NCBI RefSeq assembly: GCF_023156535.1 | Contig: NZ_JALNMH010000013.1 | Location: forward strand, 1-64,000 | Source: Pseudomarimonas salicorniae | GTDB lineage: Bacteria; Pseudomonadota; Gammaproteobacteria; Xanthomonadales; Xanthomonadaceae | Length of the DNA: 64,000 bases | Reading direction: 5' to 3' | Part shown: positions 1 to 10,245 of the stretch, in pieces | Position numbering within the stretch: the stretch's first letter is position 1 | Layout: each line of letters opens with the position of its first letter | Position numbers and translations under genes: made by a program | Notes under the pieces: generated by a model | Database searches by the model: none | What the model saw: the letters and a program-made list of their open reading frames with translations, nothing else | What the model was told of the DNA's origin: nothing

Positions 1-258
1 GACGAGGACGGCTGGCAGATCATGGTGATCGACCACTACGACGGCCAGGGCCGTCTGTGGCGGCTGTCCGAGGCGCCGTCGATCAACTACTACGAGGTGC
101 CGACCTTCTGGTCGACGCTGGAGGTCCACAACGACCTGCAGTCCGGTCGCTATCTGGTTTCCGGTATCGACAACCAGGAGACCGTCAACGACTTCGGCTA
201 CGACGCGGACCCGGCGAACTTCTCGCCGCAGTCGCTGCGGGTGACCGGCGTACGCTGA
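1..258 (+). CDS. DUF1329-family protein, C-terminal end (partial)
   Basis: The frame is open from the first base and stops at 258, so only the last 85 residues are present. The segments INYYEVPTFW and LQSGRYLVSGIDNQE resemble the C-terminal end of DUF1329 proteins, a family of predicted exported, outer-membrane-associated proteins of unknown biochemical role. The N-terminus, signal peptide and upstream neighbours lie outside the window, so the assignment rests on this tail alone. The next gene follows in the same direction after 113 bases. Confidence 0.6.
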   Translation, partial: DEDGWQIMVIDHYDGQGRLWRLSEAPSINYYEVPTFWSTLEVHNDLQSGRYLVSGIDNQETVNDFGYDADPANFSPQSLRVTGVR

Positions 259-371
259 GCGGCGCCACCGGACTGCGTGCGGCGTGGCGCCCCCCGGCGC
301 TGCGCCGCACGCGTTGCGCGGCCCTGTCATGGCGGGCAGACTCTCCGGCTTTCGTGCCGAAAGCCCCGTCC

Positions 372-1739
372 GTGGAGTTCGAGTCAGGCCTGCCCGCCCC
401 CTTCATGCTGGGCGACATCCGCGTCGATCCGGCGGCCAGCACCCTCAGCTTTGCGGACGGCCGCATGGAGCGGATCAGCGTGCAGCACATGCAGGTGCTC
501 TGCGTGCTGGCCGCGCGTCCGGGTGAGCTGGTCACTCGCGCGGACCTGATCGAACGGGTCTGGGATGGCAACCACCCGGTCGGCGATCGTGGCATCGGCA
601 ACGCCATCTGGGGTCTGCGCAAGCTGCTCGGCGAACGCCGCGACGCGCCACGCTACCTGCAGACGGTGCCGCGCAAGGGCTACCGGCTGCTGGAGGCGGT
701 CCGCCCGCTCGAGACGCCGCGCCCGGCGCCGCCGCCCGGGGCCGCGGTCGCCGGCCGGCGACCCCCGCGGCGCCTGCGCCTTCCCCACTGGTCGCTGGTT
801 CTGGGTGCGCTGCTGGGCCTGCCGATCCTGGCGCTCTGGATGCAGCCCGACCTCGCCCTGCGCGCCGAGTATCTTCGCCAGCGGCTGGCCGCCGGCGGCG
901 GCGTGGTGGAATTCGACGCCGGCGGGACGCGCTGGGTCGGCATCGAAGCCGGGCAGGGCCCGCCGCTGCTGCTGCTGCATTCGTTCGCCAGCAGCAAGGA
1001 AGTCTGGCTGCCGTCGATGGCCGCGCTGTCCGCGCGCCGTCACGTGCTGGCCCTCGACCTGCCGGGCTGGGGCGAGAGCGGTCGGGCCCCGCAGGGCCAC
1101 TACGGCTATGCCGACCAGGCCGAGCGCCTCGGCCAGCTGGTCGCCGCGCGCTGGCCGGGCCAGCGGGTCGACGTGGTCGGCCACGGCATGGGCGCCGGCA
1201 TCGCGGCGATGTGGGCGGCGCGATACGCCGGGCAGGCCGGGGCCCTGGTCCTGGTCGCGCCGCTCGGAGTGCCGGTAGAGAACGACCTCGCCCGCGGCGC
1301 CGCCGGGGGCGATCGCCCCTTCGAAGTGGTCGATGCCTATTCGCTGCAGCGGCAGCTGGCCCTGGTCTTCGACACCGTGCCGCACCTGCCCTGGCCCTTC
1401 GAGCAGGCTCTGGTCGAGCGGCGTCGCGCCAGCCTGCCCTTCGAGCGGCAGGTGTATCCGCAGATCGCCCTGCCCGAGCACGGCGCCTGGGCGCCGCTGG
1501 CAGCGGCCAGGGCCGTGCAGCGGCCGGTGCTGCTGCTTCGCTGCGCAAACGATCGCGTGGTGCCGGCGCGCAGCCTCAGCGCCTATCTCGACGCCCTGTC
1601 GCAGGCCCGTGCGGCCTCCCTGCCGCGCTGCAACCACATGCCGATGATGGAAGTCCCGCAGGCCTTCACCCTGGCCACGCTGGATTTCCTCGAGTCGGTG
1701 GAGGCACCGGTCTCCGCGCCGTCGGCATCCATCCGATAG
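372..1739 (+). CDS. Membrane one-component regulator: winged helix fused to a degenerate alpha/beta-hydrolase fold
   Basis: The product has 455 residues if translation starts at GTG 372; an ATG at 405 is an alternative just before the DNA-binding domain. Residues about 12-105 form an OmpR/CadC-type winged helix (LVTRADLIERVWDG, then VPRKGYRLLEAV). A single membrane segment follows at about 138-156, and residues about 176-445 are an alpha/beta-hydrolase fold (LLLLHSFASS, LDLPGWGESG). The nucleophile elbow reads G-H-G-M-G at 270-274, so the usual serine is glycine 272 (codon 1185-1187). The acid (CANDRVVP, Asp394) and histidine (CNHMPMM, His422) positions are kept. The topology is ToxR/CadC-like: cytoplasmic DNA binding and a periplasmic sensor. 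I infer that the hydrolase fold binds a ligand rather than cleaving one. The target genes are unknown. Confidence 0.8.
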   Translation: MEFESGLPAPFMLGDIRVDPAASTLSFADGRMERISVQHMQVLCVLAARPGELVTRADLIERVWDGNHPVGDRGIGNAIWGLRKLLGERRDAPRYLQTVPRKGYRLLEAVRPLETPRPAPPPGAAVAGRRPPRRLRLPHWSLVLGALLGLPILALWMQPDLALRAEYLRQRLAAGGGVVEFDAGGTRWVGIEAGQGPPLLLLHSFASSKEVWLPSMAALSARRHVLALDLPGWGESGRAPQGHYGYADQAERLGQLVAARWPGQRVDVVGHGMGAGIAAMWAARYAGQAGALVLVAPLGVPVENDLARGAAGGDRPFEVVDAYSLQRQLALVFDTVPHLPWPFEQALVERRRASLPFERQVYPQIALPEHGAWAPLAAARAVQRPVLLLRCANDRVVPARSLSAYLDALSQARAASLPRCNHMPMMEVPQAFTLATLDFLESVEAPVSAPSASIR

Positions 1740-1820
1740 GGCGATCGTTTCGACGCAGCCCGTCTATGGCTCGGCGACCCGGCGGGCTAGGCTCGGGTCG
1801 ATCCGCCAGAGGCCCGAGCG

Positions 1821-2258
1821 ATGTCCGAATCCGAACGACCCGGCCGCCAGCTTTCCCTTGTCCTCGCCTGGCTGTTCGGCGGGGGAACGCTGGGCTATGT
1901 GATGGCGCTGGGCCTTGCGCCCGGATCCGATGCCGCCCTGGTCGCCAGCGTGCTGATGCTGCCGATGGCCATCTTCCTCGGCTGGCTGCTGATGTTCGGC
2001 GTCGCCTTCCTGTGGGCGCCCTTCGTTCTGCTGGGCTGGCTGCGCCGTGGCGGGCCGAAGGCCGACCGGGCCGAGGAAGCCGCACGCGGCGAGCAGCGAC
2101 TGCGCCGGCTGGGTCGGGCCTTCACCCTCACCGCGCCGCTGTGCACCGCGCTGGCCGGATGGGTGTCCGGTGCCTTCTGGCTCTATTTATTGGTTGGCAT
2201 CGTGCTCGGCCAGCTCATGGCCCGCTCGCAGGCCCTGCGCTCGGTCGAGCCGGAGTAG
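1821..2258 (+). CDS. Small integral membrane protein, function unknown
   Basis: This 145-residue protein has three or four hydrophobic segments: about 10-32, 37-56 and 58-75 (the last two nearly continuous), then 105-132. A charged loop (GGPKADRAEEAARGEQRLRR) separates the two halves. I recognise no family motif. The ATG at 1821 is preceded by only a weak purine stretch. It lies in the same direction as the regulator ending at 1739 and converges on cueR, so it could be a target of that regulator, but nothing in the sequence proves this. Confidence 0.7.
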   Translation: MSESERPGRQLSLVLAWLFGGGTLGYVMALGLAPGSDAALVASVLMLPMAIFLGWLLMFGVAFLWAPFVLLGWLRRGGPKADRAEEAARGEQRLRRLGRAFTLTAPLCTALAGWVSGAFWLYLLVGIVLGQLMARSQALRSVEPE

Positions 2259-2281
2259 GGCCTCGCGGCGCCCCTTGCCGC

Positions 2282-2715
2282 TCAGACATCGCGCTCGCCG
2301 CCCAGCTCGTCGAGGATCGGGCAGTCCGGCCGGGCGTCACCGTGGCAGTGGCGCCCGAGGTGCTCGAGGGTGCGGACCATGGACTGCAGTTCGGCGATGC
2401 GCGCCTGCAGTTCGGCGACGTGCCCGGCGGCCAGTGCCTTGACCTCGGCACTGGGCCGGGCCGGATCGTCCCAGAGCGCCAGCAGGGTGGCGATACGCGG
2501 AATCGCGAAGCCGAGCTTGCGTGCCCGATGGATGAAGCGCAGGCGGTGGATGTCCTCGTCGCGGTACAGCCGGTAGTTGGACAGGCTGCGATCGGCCGCC
2601 GGCATCAGGCCGATCGATTCGTAGTGGCGGATCATCTTGGCGCTGACTGCCGAGCGGCGTGCGGCGTCGCCGATCGTCCAGCGGCGCAGCCCGCGCTGCG
2701 TGCCCGTCTGCGTGC

Positions 2716-2719
<4 letters not shown>
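2282..2719 (-). CDS. cueR: Copper-responsive MerR-family regulator CueR
   Basis: The 145-residue protein has an N-terminal MerR helix-turn-helix ([21 protein letters not shown]), a dimerisation coiled coil (about 85-122) and a metal loop with Cys125 and Cys133. Their seven-residue spacing matches the Cys112/Cys120 pair that binds Cu(I) in E. coli CueR. The ATG overlaps the copA stop as ATGA, so the two genes are translationally coupled, and this decides the start over an upstream in-frame ATG at 2761. CueR would activate the copA promoter by untwisting its long spacer when Cu(I) or Ag(I) binds. A matching operator lies upstream of copA. Confidence 0.9.
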
Positions 2720-5166
<2,447 letters not shown>

Positions 5167-5200
5167 GGCTGACTCCCTTGAAGTGGCGATGGAGCCAGCT

Positions 5201-5228
5201 TCAAGTCTCCCACGATGGGAAGGTCAAG
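5201..5228 (-). promoter_or_regulatory. CueR operator and copA promoter
   Basis: Read on the minus strand, the site starts with the -35-like CTTGACC and continues into the dyad CTTCCCATCGTGGGAG, ending in ACTTGA. This is very close to the E. coli copA promoter, whose CueR dyad sits in an over-long spacer between -35 and -10. It lies 35 bases upstream of the copA ATG. Activation by CueR here is inferred from the dyad and from cueR in the same operon. Confidence 0.75.
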
Positions 5229-5297
5229 CGCCCGTCGCCGGCGCCATTCAGCTGCCGCGTCCCCCGTTCGTTCTTGGTTCGCCGGATGGCGGGAAGG

Positions 5298-5385
5298 GCG
5301 CAAAGGAGACATGCATCGGGTGCGGCTGGCCACACCGGACGAACCGTCCGAACGTCCCTCTCGGTGCGCCCCAGAGGCACCCTAC
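5298..5385 (-). repeat. Module C intergenic repeat, inverted copy, solitary
   Basis: On the minus strand this stretch follows the module C pattern seen at 17449, 27065 and 33827: an opening arm close to TAGGGTG, GGCGCACCG, GTTCGGACGGT, a GGTGTGGCCAGCCGCACC hairpin, then the tail ATGCATGTCTCCTTTGCGCC. It is more diverged than the other copies and stands without modules A or B. The surrounding gap, 5229-5665, holds no credible gene. Confidence 0.75.
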
Positions 5386-5665
5386 AGGAGCCCGCCGACG
5401 GTGAGCGGAGCGGCCCGGAGAGCAGGCAGAAAAGCCGATTCCGGTTTCGTTGTCAGGCCCTGGGAACCCGAACCCTCATCCCTGGCCACCCCCCGGCCCG
5501 GCGGCCTGCATGCCGCCGGGCGTTCGCAGGCTCGCAGCTGCGCCGCTCGAGCTCCCTGCTTACCCCGCGGGGAGAAGGGAGCCATCGATTGAGCGCGCAA
5601 GCGCGAATGTCCGCTTCGCGCCATGCCCCGCCCTTCGGCTGCGCCGGACGAACCCCTGAAATGAC

Positions 5666-5688
5666 ACCGCCCGCGCGAGGCGGGCGGT
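5666..5688 (-). terminator. Possible terminator of the cyclophilin gene
   Basis: Arms ACCGCCCGC (5666-5674) and GCGGGCGGT (5680-5688) form a perfect nine-pair GC stem with a five-base loop, 26 bases beyond the stop codon at 5714. On the minus strand it is followed by GTCATTTCAG, a poor T-tract, so efficiency as an intrinsic terminator is uncertain. Confidence 0.5.
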
Positions 5689-5713
5689 GCGTGTATTGCC
5701 GCTGCGACTGCGA

Positions 5714-6688
5714 TCAGGGATCGCAGCGCGTGCCGACCGGCTGGGTCAGGCGCTCGAGGTTCATGCTGCCGTTGCCGAAGGCGCTCTCGTAGCTGAAGGT
5801 GGCGGTCTTGCAGCCGTTGAAGCGCACGGTCAGCGTGCCCCAGTCCGGGGTGTTCTGCACCTGGCTCGGGTCGAAGGCGCTGCCGAACTGACCACCCTGG
5901 GTGATCTGCATCGGCACCACCACCTCGTCGGCGCCCCAGATGAAGTCGGCCGCGCCGTTCATCCAGACCTGTTGGCCCTGGAAGTAGTCGTACCAGTAGA
6001 CCACCAGGACGGCGCCGTTTGCGTTGTCCGGATCGCGGGCGATCTCGACGCTGAAGCCGCGGCCGCTCTTCTGCGGGTCGAACCAGGCGCCGGTATGCAG
6101 CTCGAGCACCGGGAAGGCATCGACGCGCAGGGCGCGCTTGACGAAGGGCGGGCGGATCGGCTGCTCGCCGCCGGTGAAGCGCGGAGCGGCCAGCATAACG
6201 TCGAGGTTGGCGAGGCCGAAGACCACGCGGCCGAAGACCGGATAGCCACTGTCCAGCGCGGCGGAATTGTTGGTGACATTGAAGTAGAAGCCGCCGGTGA
6301 CAGCATTCAGGTTGGGCTGGCCGGCGCTGTTGGCGGGCAGGGCCGCAGCGATCGTGCCGCGGGTGTTGGACAGGCCGTTCGGCAGGGTCGCGCTGACCGC
6401 GTCGAAGTTGGTGACCGGGGCGCCGGTGGCGGTGAATCCACCCCCCTGCACGATGTCGATGCCGTTGCCGTTGCTGTCCTTGCGGGCCACGCGGGCGAAC
6501 ACGGTCTCGGTGTAGCGGCCGGCATCCACGTAGCGCAGGAAGTTGGTGGCGAGGTTGGGAGTGCGCTCGGCATCCAGCTCGATCAGCAGCGGACCGTAGT
6601 CGGTGTCGAGCAGCACCAGCGGGTTCTGGGTCTGGGCCTGGGCGGTTGTCGCCACGAGCAGCAGGAGCAGGGTCGAAAAGAGTTTCAT
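5714..6688 (-). CDS. Secreted cyclophilin-type peptidyl-prolyl isomerase with extra C-terminal module
   Basis: The 324-residue protein begins with a clear Sec signal peptide (MKLFSTLLLLLVATTAQA). Residues about 23-190 are a cyclophilin domain: FARV supplies the equivalent of the catalytic arginine and IVQGGGFT the conserved Gln-Gly-Gly segment, so isomerase activity in the periplasm is plausible. Residues about 198-324 form a second domain beginning HTGAWFDPQKSGRGFSVEI, rich in Trp/Tyr/Phe and ending NLERLTQPVGTRC. That module recurs at the C-termini of exported Lysobacterales proteins and has no assigned function that I know. It is transcribed divergently from the MBL hydrolase. Confidence 0.88.
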   Translation of the reverse strand: MKLFSTLLLLLVATTAQAQTQNPLVLLDTDYGPLLIELDAERTPNLATNFLRYVDAGRYTETVFARVARKDSNGNGIDIVQGGGFTATGAPVTNFDAVSATLPNGLSNTRGTIAAALPANSAGQPNLNAVTGGFYFNVTNNSAALDSGYPVFGRVVFGLANLDVMLAAPRFTGGEQPIRPPFVKRALRVDAFPVLELHTGAWFDPQKSGRGFSVEIARDPDNANGAVLVVYWYDYFQGQQVWMNGAADFIWGADEVVVPMQITQGGQFGSAFDPSQVQNTPDWGTLTVRFNGCKTATFSYESAFGNGSMNLERLTQPVGTRCDP

Positions 6689-6870
6689 CGATGGATTCCG
6701 TCGGCAAAGCAGGTTCAGAAAGCTGCGCCCGCGGGCGCGCGCAAGCCCCGCAGCATACCTTGGGCCGGGAAACCCTGTCAGTGCCGGGCTGAACAGGGCC
6801 TCGCCACGGCGCAGGTTGACAGGCCGCGCCCACCGGGCACCATCGGCCTTCGCCCGCCGAGGAGGATGCC

Positions 6871-7821
6871 GTGACCGCCAGTTCGCCGACCGTCCATGTG
6901 ATCGATACCGGCTTCCATCGGCCGCGCTTCGATGCCGCCTACCTGCTGGTGCACGACGGTCGGGCCGCCTTCATCGACTGCGGCCTGAACAGCTCGGTGC
7001 CTCGTCTGCTCCAGGCCCTCGAAAGGGCGGGGCTGGGCGTCGAGGCGGTCGACTGGTTGATCCTCACCCACGTGCACCTCGATCACGCCGGCGGCGCCGG
7101 CGAGCTGATGGCGAGGTTGCCCCAGGCCGGGTTGCTGGTGCACCCGCGCGGCGCGCGACACATGGTCGATCCAACGGCCCTGGTGGCCGGTGCCACGGCC
7201 GTCTATGGCGCCGAGGAGGTGGAGCGCACCTACGGCACCCTGCGTCCGGTGCCGGCCGACCGGGTGGTCGAGGCGCGCGACGGGCTTCACGTCGAGGTCG
7301 GCGGCCTGCGCCTGCGCTGCCTCGATGCGCCGGGCCATGCCCGCCACCACATCGTGATCCACCACGAGGCCGAGCGGGCCTTCTTCACCGGCGACACCTT
7401 CGGCCTGTCCTATCGGGAACTGGATGGTCCCTCCGGGCCTTTCATCCTGCCCACCACCACCCCGGTGCAGTTCGACCCCGAGGCCCTCAAGGCCTCGATC
7501 CTCCGGATGCTGGCCGCGGGGCCCGAGCGCATGTATCTCACCCACTACGGTCCGGTCGATAATGTCGAACGGCTGGCTGGCGAGCTCTTCGAACAGATCG
7601 ACGCCATGGTCGCCATTGCCAGGGGGCACGCCGATCTTGCCCCGGGTCCGCGCCACGCGGCCCTGGTTGCAGCACTCGGCCGGCTCTATACGGAGCGTGC
7701 CGCGGCCGCCGCCGTGCCGTGCAGCGAAGCCGAGGTGCTCGAGCTGCTGCACATGGACATCGAGCTGAATGCGCAGGGACTGGGGGTATGGCTGGATCGC
7801 GAGGCCGCGTCCGGCCGCTAG
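6871..7821 (+). CDS. MBL-fold metallo-hydrolase
   Basis: The 316-residue protein carries the metallo-beta-lactamase motif THVHLDHAG (His67, His69, Asp71, His72), a later GHARHH histidine and FFTGD aspartate, and LTHYGP near the end, together enough for a dinuclear metal site. A glyoxalase II-like or other thioester/ester hydrolase is possible; the substrate cannot be read from sequence. The GTG at 6871 is chosen because GAGGAGG lies seven bases upstream. No signal peptide is present, so the enzyme is cytoplasmic. Confidence 0.85.
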   Translation: MTASSPTVHVIDTGFHRPRFDAAYLLVHDGRAAFIDCGLNSSVPRLLQALERAGLGVEAVDWLILTHVHLDHAGGAGELMARLPQAGLLVHPRGARHMVDPTALVAGATAVYGAEEVERTYGTLRPVPADRVVEARDGLHVEVGGLRLRCLDAPGHARHHIVIHHEAERAFFTGDTFGLSYRELDGPSGPFILPTTTPVQFDPEALKASILRMLAAGPERMYLTHYGPVDNVERLAGELFEQIDAMVAIARGHADLAPGPRHAALVAALGRLYTERAAAAAVPCSEAEVLELLHMDIELNAQGLGVWLDREAASGR

Positions 7822-7851
7822 TGTCCTGTCCCGGCCGGGCCCGGCCAGCAT

Positions 7852-9297
7852 TCAGGTCCGGGCTGGAAGGCTCAGCCAGAACTCGGTCTCGGCCTTCGCC
7901 GTGCGCCGGTATCCCACGGTGCCGCCCTGGCGCTCGATCACCCGCTTGACGATCGATAGACCCAGGCCATGCGAGTCCGCCTTGCGCACGTCGGGGCGGA
8001 CGAAGCTGTCGAAGAGGCGGTCCTGCAGATCATCAGCCACGCCCGGGCCCAGGTCGCGCACCCACATCTTCAGCTGGCCGGCCTGCGGGGGGTCCGAGCC
8101 GATCCGCACCCGCGGTGGATCGCCGCCGTAGCGCAGCGCGTTGGACAGGTAGTTGACCAGCGCCTCCTCGATCCAGGGGGCATGTCCGAGGGCCTCTCCG
8201 GGACCGGGAATCTGCTCGATGCGGGCGCCCACAGACTCGGCCAGGGCGGCCAGCCGCGAGCAGGTCGCGGCGATCAGTTCGTCCGGCCTGACCGGCTGGC
8301 GCGGGACGTCCGCGTCGCTGCGTGCCCTGGCCAGAAGCAGCAGCGCATCGATGATGCGCTCCATCAGCCGGGCGCTGCGAATGATGCTGTCGAGCAGGGT
8401 CTGGCGCTGTTCCGGGGGCAGGCGGTCGTCGGCGTCGCGAAGCAGGACGCCGGCACCGCTGAGCGTGGTCAGCGGGTGCTTGAGATCATGGGCGACGGTG
8501 TGCGCATAGGCATCCAGCTCTTCGTTCTGGCGTCTTAGCTCGGCGGTGCGCTGGGCGACCAGCTGCTCGAGCTGTCCGCGATAGGCCGACAGCTCCCGCT
8601 CGCTCGTCTCGCGCCTTTCCAGCGCCTCGGCCAGCCTGCCCCGCATCTTCTCGAAAGACGAGACCAGGCGGCCGAGCTCGCTGCTGGTCGGCACATCCGC
8701 TGATGCCGCGATCGTGCTTCGCGAGAGATCGTCGAGCTCCAGGGCGTCGGCGGTTTCCGCCAGTGCCTGCAGCGGGCGACTCACCCAGCGCCTGAGCAGG
8801 AACAGCGTGAGAAGCGCAGCCATCGCCAGGGCCACGAGGGTGCCGACCGCCATAGCCTGGAGTTTCACCAGGATCTGCTCGACGAGATGCGCCTGATGCA
8901 GCTCGACCTCGATCCGGCCGAGTTCGAATCGTTCGCCGGCATCTTCGTAGATGAGCGGAAAGCGGCGCGTGGCCAGCGCCGCCTCGCCGAGCGGAGCGCC
9001 TCGCTGGCTACGCTGGCCCATCTCGTCAACCAGGGCCACGGCGCCCACCTCGGGCAGCTGCTGGATGCCGTCGAGCAGCACGTCGACGCGCGCCTGATCG
9101 ATCACCCACAGGCTGCTGGCGAGGCTGGGCAGATAGCTTTCCTCGATCTCGACGAGGCGCTGCAGGGCGCTTTCCCGGGCCTCGCGCCAGAGCAGCCAGG
9201 CTTGCAGCACCGCGGTGAGAAGGGCCGCGGCAAGGCTGCCCAGGAGCACAGCAAGCGCCACCTTGAGGCCCAGGCTGTGTGGCCCACCCCTCGTCAT
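7852..9297 (-). CDS. Membrane sensor histidine kinase
   Basis: The 481-residue protein has two membrane segments (about 14-34 and 149-169) flanking a periplasmic domain of about 110 residues, then a HAMP linker (about 170-222), a coiled coil, a HisKA domain with the phospho-acceptor His270 in VAHDLKHPLTT, and an ATPase domain with NYLSNALRYGG, RDLGPGV and HGLGLSIV. Its ATG overlaps the stop of the upstream binding-protein gene as ATGA, implying a shared stimulus. No response regulator gene lies next to it, so its partner must be encoded elsewhere or be shared. Confidence 0.9.
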   Translation of the reverse strand: MTRGGPHSLGLKVALAVLLGSLAAALLTAVLQAWLLWREARESALQRLVEIEESYLPSLASSLWVIDQARVDVLLDGIQQLPEVGAVALVDEMGQRSQRGAPLGEAALATRRFPLIYEDAGERFELGRIEVELHQAHLVEQILVKLQAMAVGTLVALAMAALLTLFLLRRWVSRPLQALAETADALELDDLSRSTIAASADVPTSSELGRLVSSFEKMRGRLAEALERRETSERELSAYRGQLEQLVAQRTAELRRQNEELDAYAHTVAHDLKHPLTTLSGAGVLLRDADDRLPPEQRQTLLDSIIRSARLMERIIDALLLLARARSDADVPRQPVRPDELIAATCSRLAALAESVGARIEQIPGPGEALGHAPWIEEALVNYLSNALRYGGDPPRVRIGSDPPQAGQLKMWVRDLGPGVADDLQDRLFDSFVRPDVRKADSHGLGLSIVKRVIERQGGTVGYRRTAKAETEFWLSLPART

Positions 9298-10193
9298 GCG
9301 AAGGTCCTCGGATCCAGCCAGAGGGCCTCATCCGCGAGCGGCGTGAGAGGGGGCAGCTGTTGGTTGCTGAGCTCGACCACGCGGCGCGTGGAAAGCGCTG
9401 CCGCGCGCAGCTCGGCGCCGTAGCGATCGAAGAAGCGTTGGTCGAAGTCGCCGTCCACGAGCATCTGCCGCAGGCCGTGCTCGATGGCGGCGGCCAGGCG
9501 CGGCCGCTGCGGATTGACGAAGAAGTAGAGCGGCGCCGGATAGTGCAGCACCCAGTCCGGGGCCACGGCCAGGTCGAGGGCGGGATGGCTGGCTATCTCG
9601 GGGCGGATCTCGGCCAGGGAGCGTGGCACATGGACCACCCTGCGGCGCGCCAGCATCTGGAAGAGGCTTTCATAGGTCGGGGCCGGGGTCACGTGGAAGC
9701 CGTTGTCGGCAAGCACCCGGAAATCCGGCCAGTCATGGCCCTGGGCGCAGCGCAGCGCCCGCAGCGAGGCAGCATCCGGCAGCGACGCCAGGGCCCCTGC
9801 GTCCAGCGCCCGGATCAGCGGCAGCCGCCAGCCTAGCAGTCCCTTGTCGAGGGGAATGCGTACCGGGATCAGATGGCGCTCGCGCTCGGTGCTGGTGAGG
9901 GTCCAGGCGACGTCGAGGCCGCGGTCGAGCTGCAGATGCCGGAGCGACCGCGACTGGGTGAGGTCGCGTGGGGCGGGCAGCGCCCGGAAGCCTTCGCCCG
10001 AGCGCCGCAGGGCCGCCTTCAGCAGCTGGATCGGCAAGACGCTTCGCGCATCCGCGCGCAGCGATTCCGGCCAGGCATAGATGACCTCGGTAGTTTCCGC
10101 CCGGGTCTTGCCGAGCATCGGCAGGCAGGCCAGTGCGCCCAGCATCTGCCGGCGGCGCGGATTGATGCCCGGGGACCTCGCGTCGTTCAGCAC
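9294..10193 (-). CDS. Periplasmic solute-binding-like protein, probable sensor partner of the kinase
   Basis: With the GTG start at 10193 (GGAG four bases upstream) the protein has 299 residues and a short N-region before a twin-arginine-like signal, NPRRRQMLGALACLPMLG. An upstream GTG at 10238 would add 15 residues. The remainder resembles extracellular solute-binding domains (bacterial family 3 type), with YESLFQMLARRRVVHVPRSL and YFFVNPQRPRL in the second lobe. There is no transporter gene nearby, and the stop codon overlaps the kinase start by four bases. I infer a periplasmic ligand-binding subunit feeding the kinase. Confidence 0.75.
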   Translation of the reverse strand: MLNDARSPGINPRRRQMLGALACLPMLGKTRAETTEVIYAWPESLRADARSVLPIQLLKAALRRSGEGFRALPAPRDLTQSRSLRHLQLDRGLDVAWTLTSTERERHLIPVRIPLDKGLLGWRLPLIRALDAGALASLPDAASLRALRCAQGHDWPDFRVLADNGFHVTPAPTYESLFQMLARRRVVHVPRSLAEIRPEIASHPALDLAVAPDWVLHYPAPLYFFVNPQRPRLAAAIEHGLRQMLVDGDFDQRFFDRYGAELRAAALSTRRVVELSNQQLPPLTPLADEALWLDPRTFA

Positions 10194-10245
10194 TGACTCC
10201 GTGGCGTCGCGCCCCGACCAGACTACGGGACCCGCCACTCAAGGC

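Noticed and set aside
57-371. N-terminal extension of the winged-helix regulator to base 57
   Set aside because: It would overlap the DUF1329 gene tail and reads as Arg-rich out-of-frame sequence; GTG 372 lies just before the domain.
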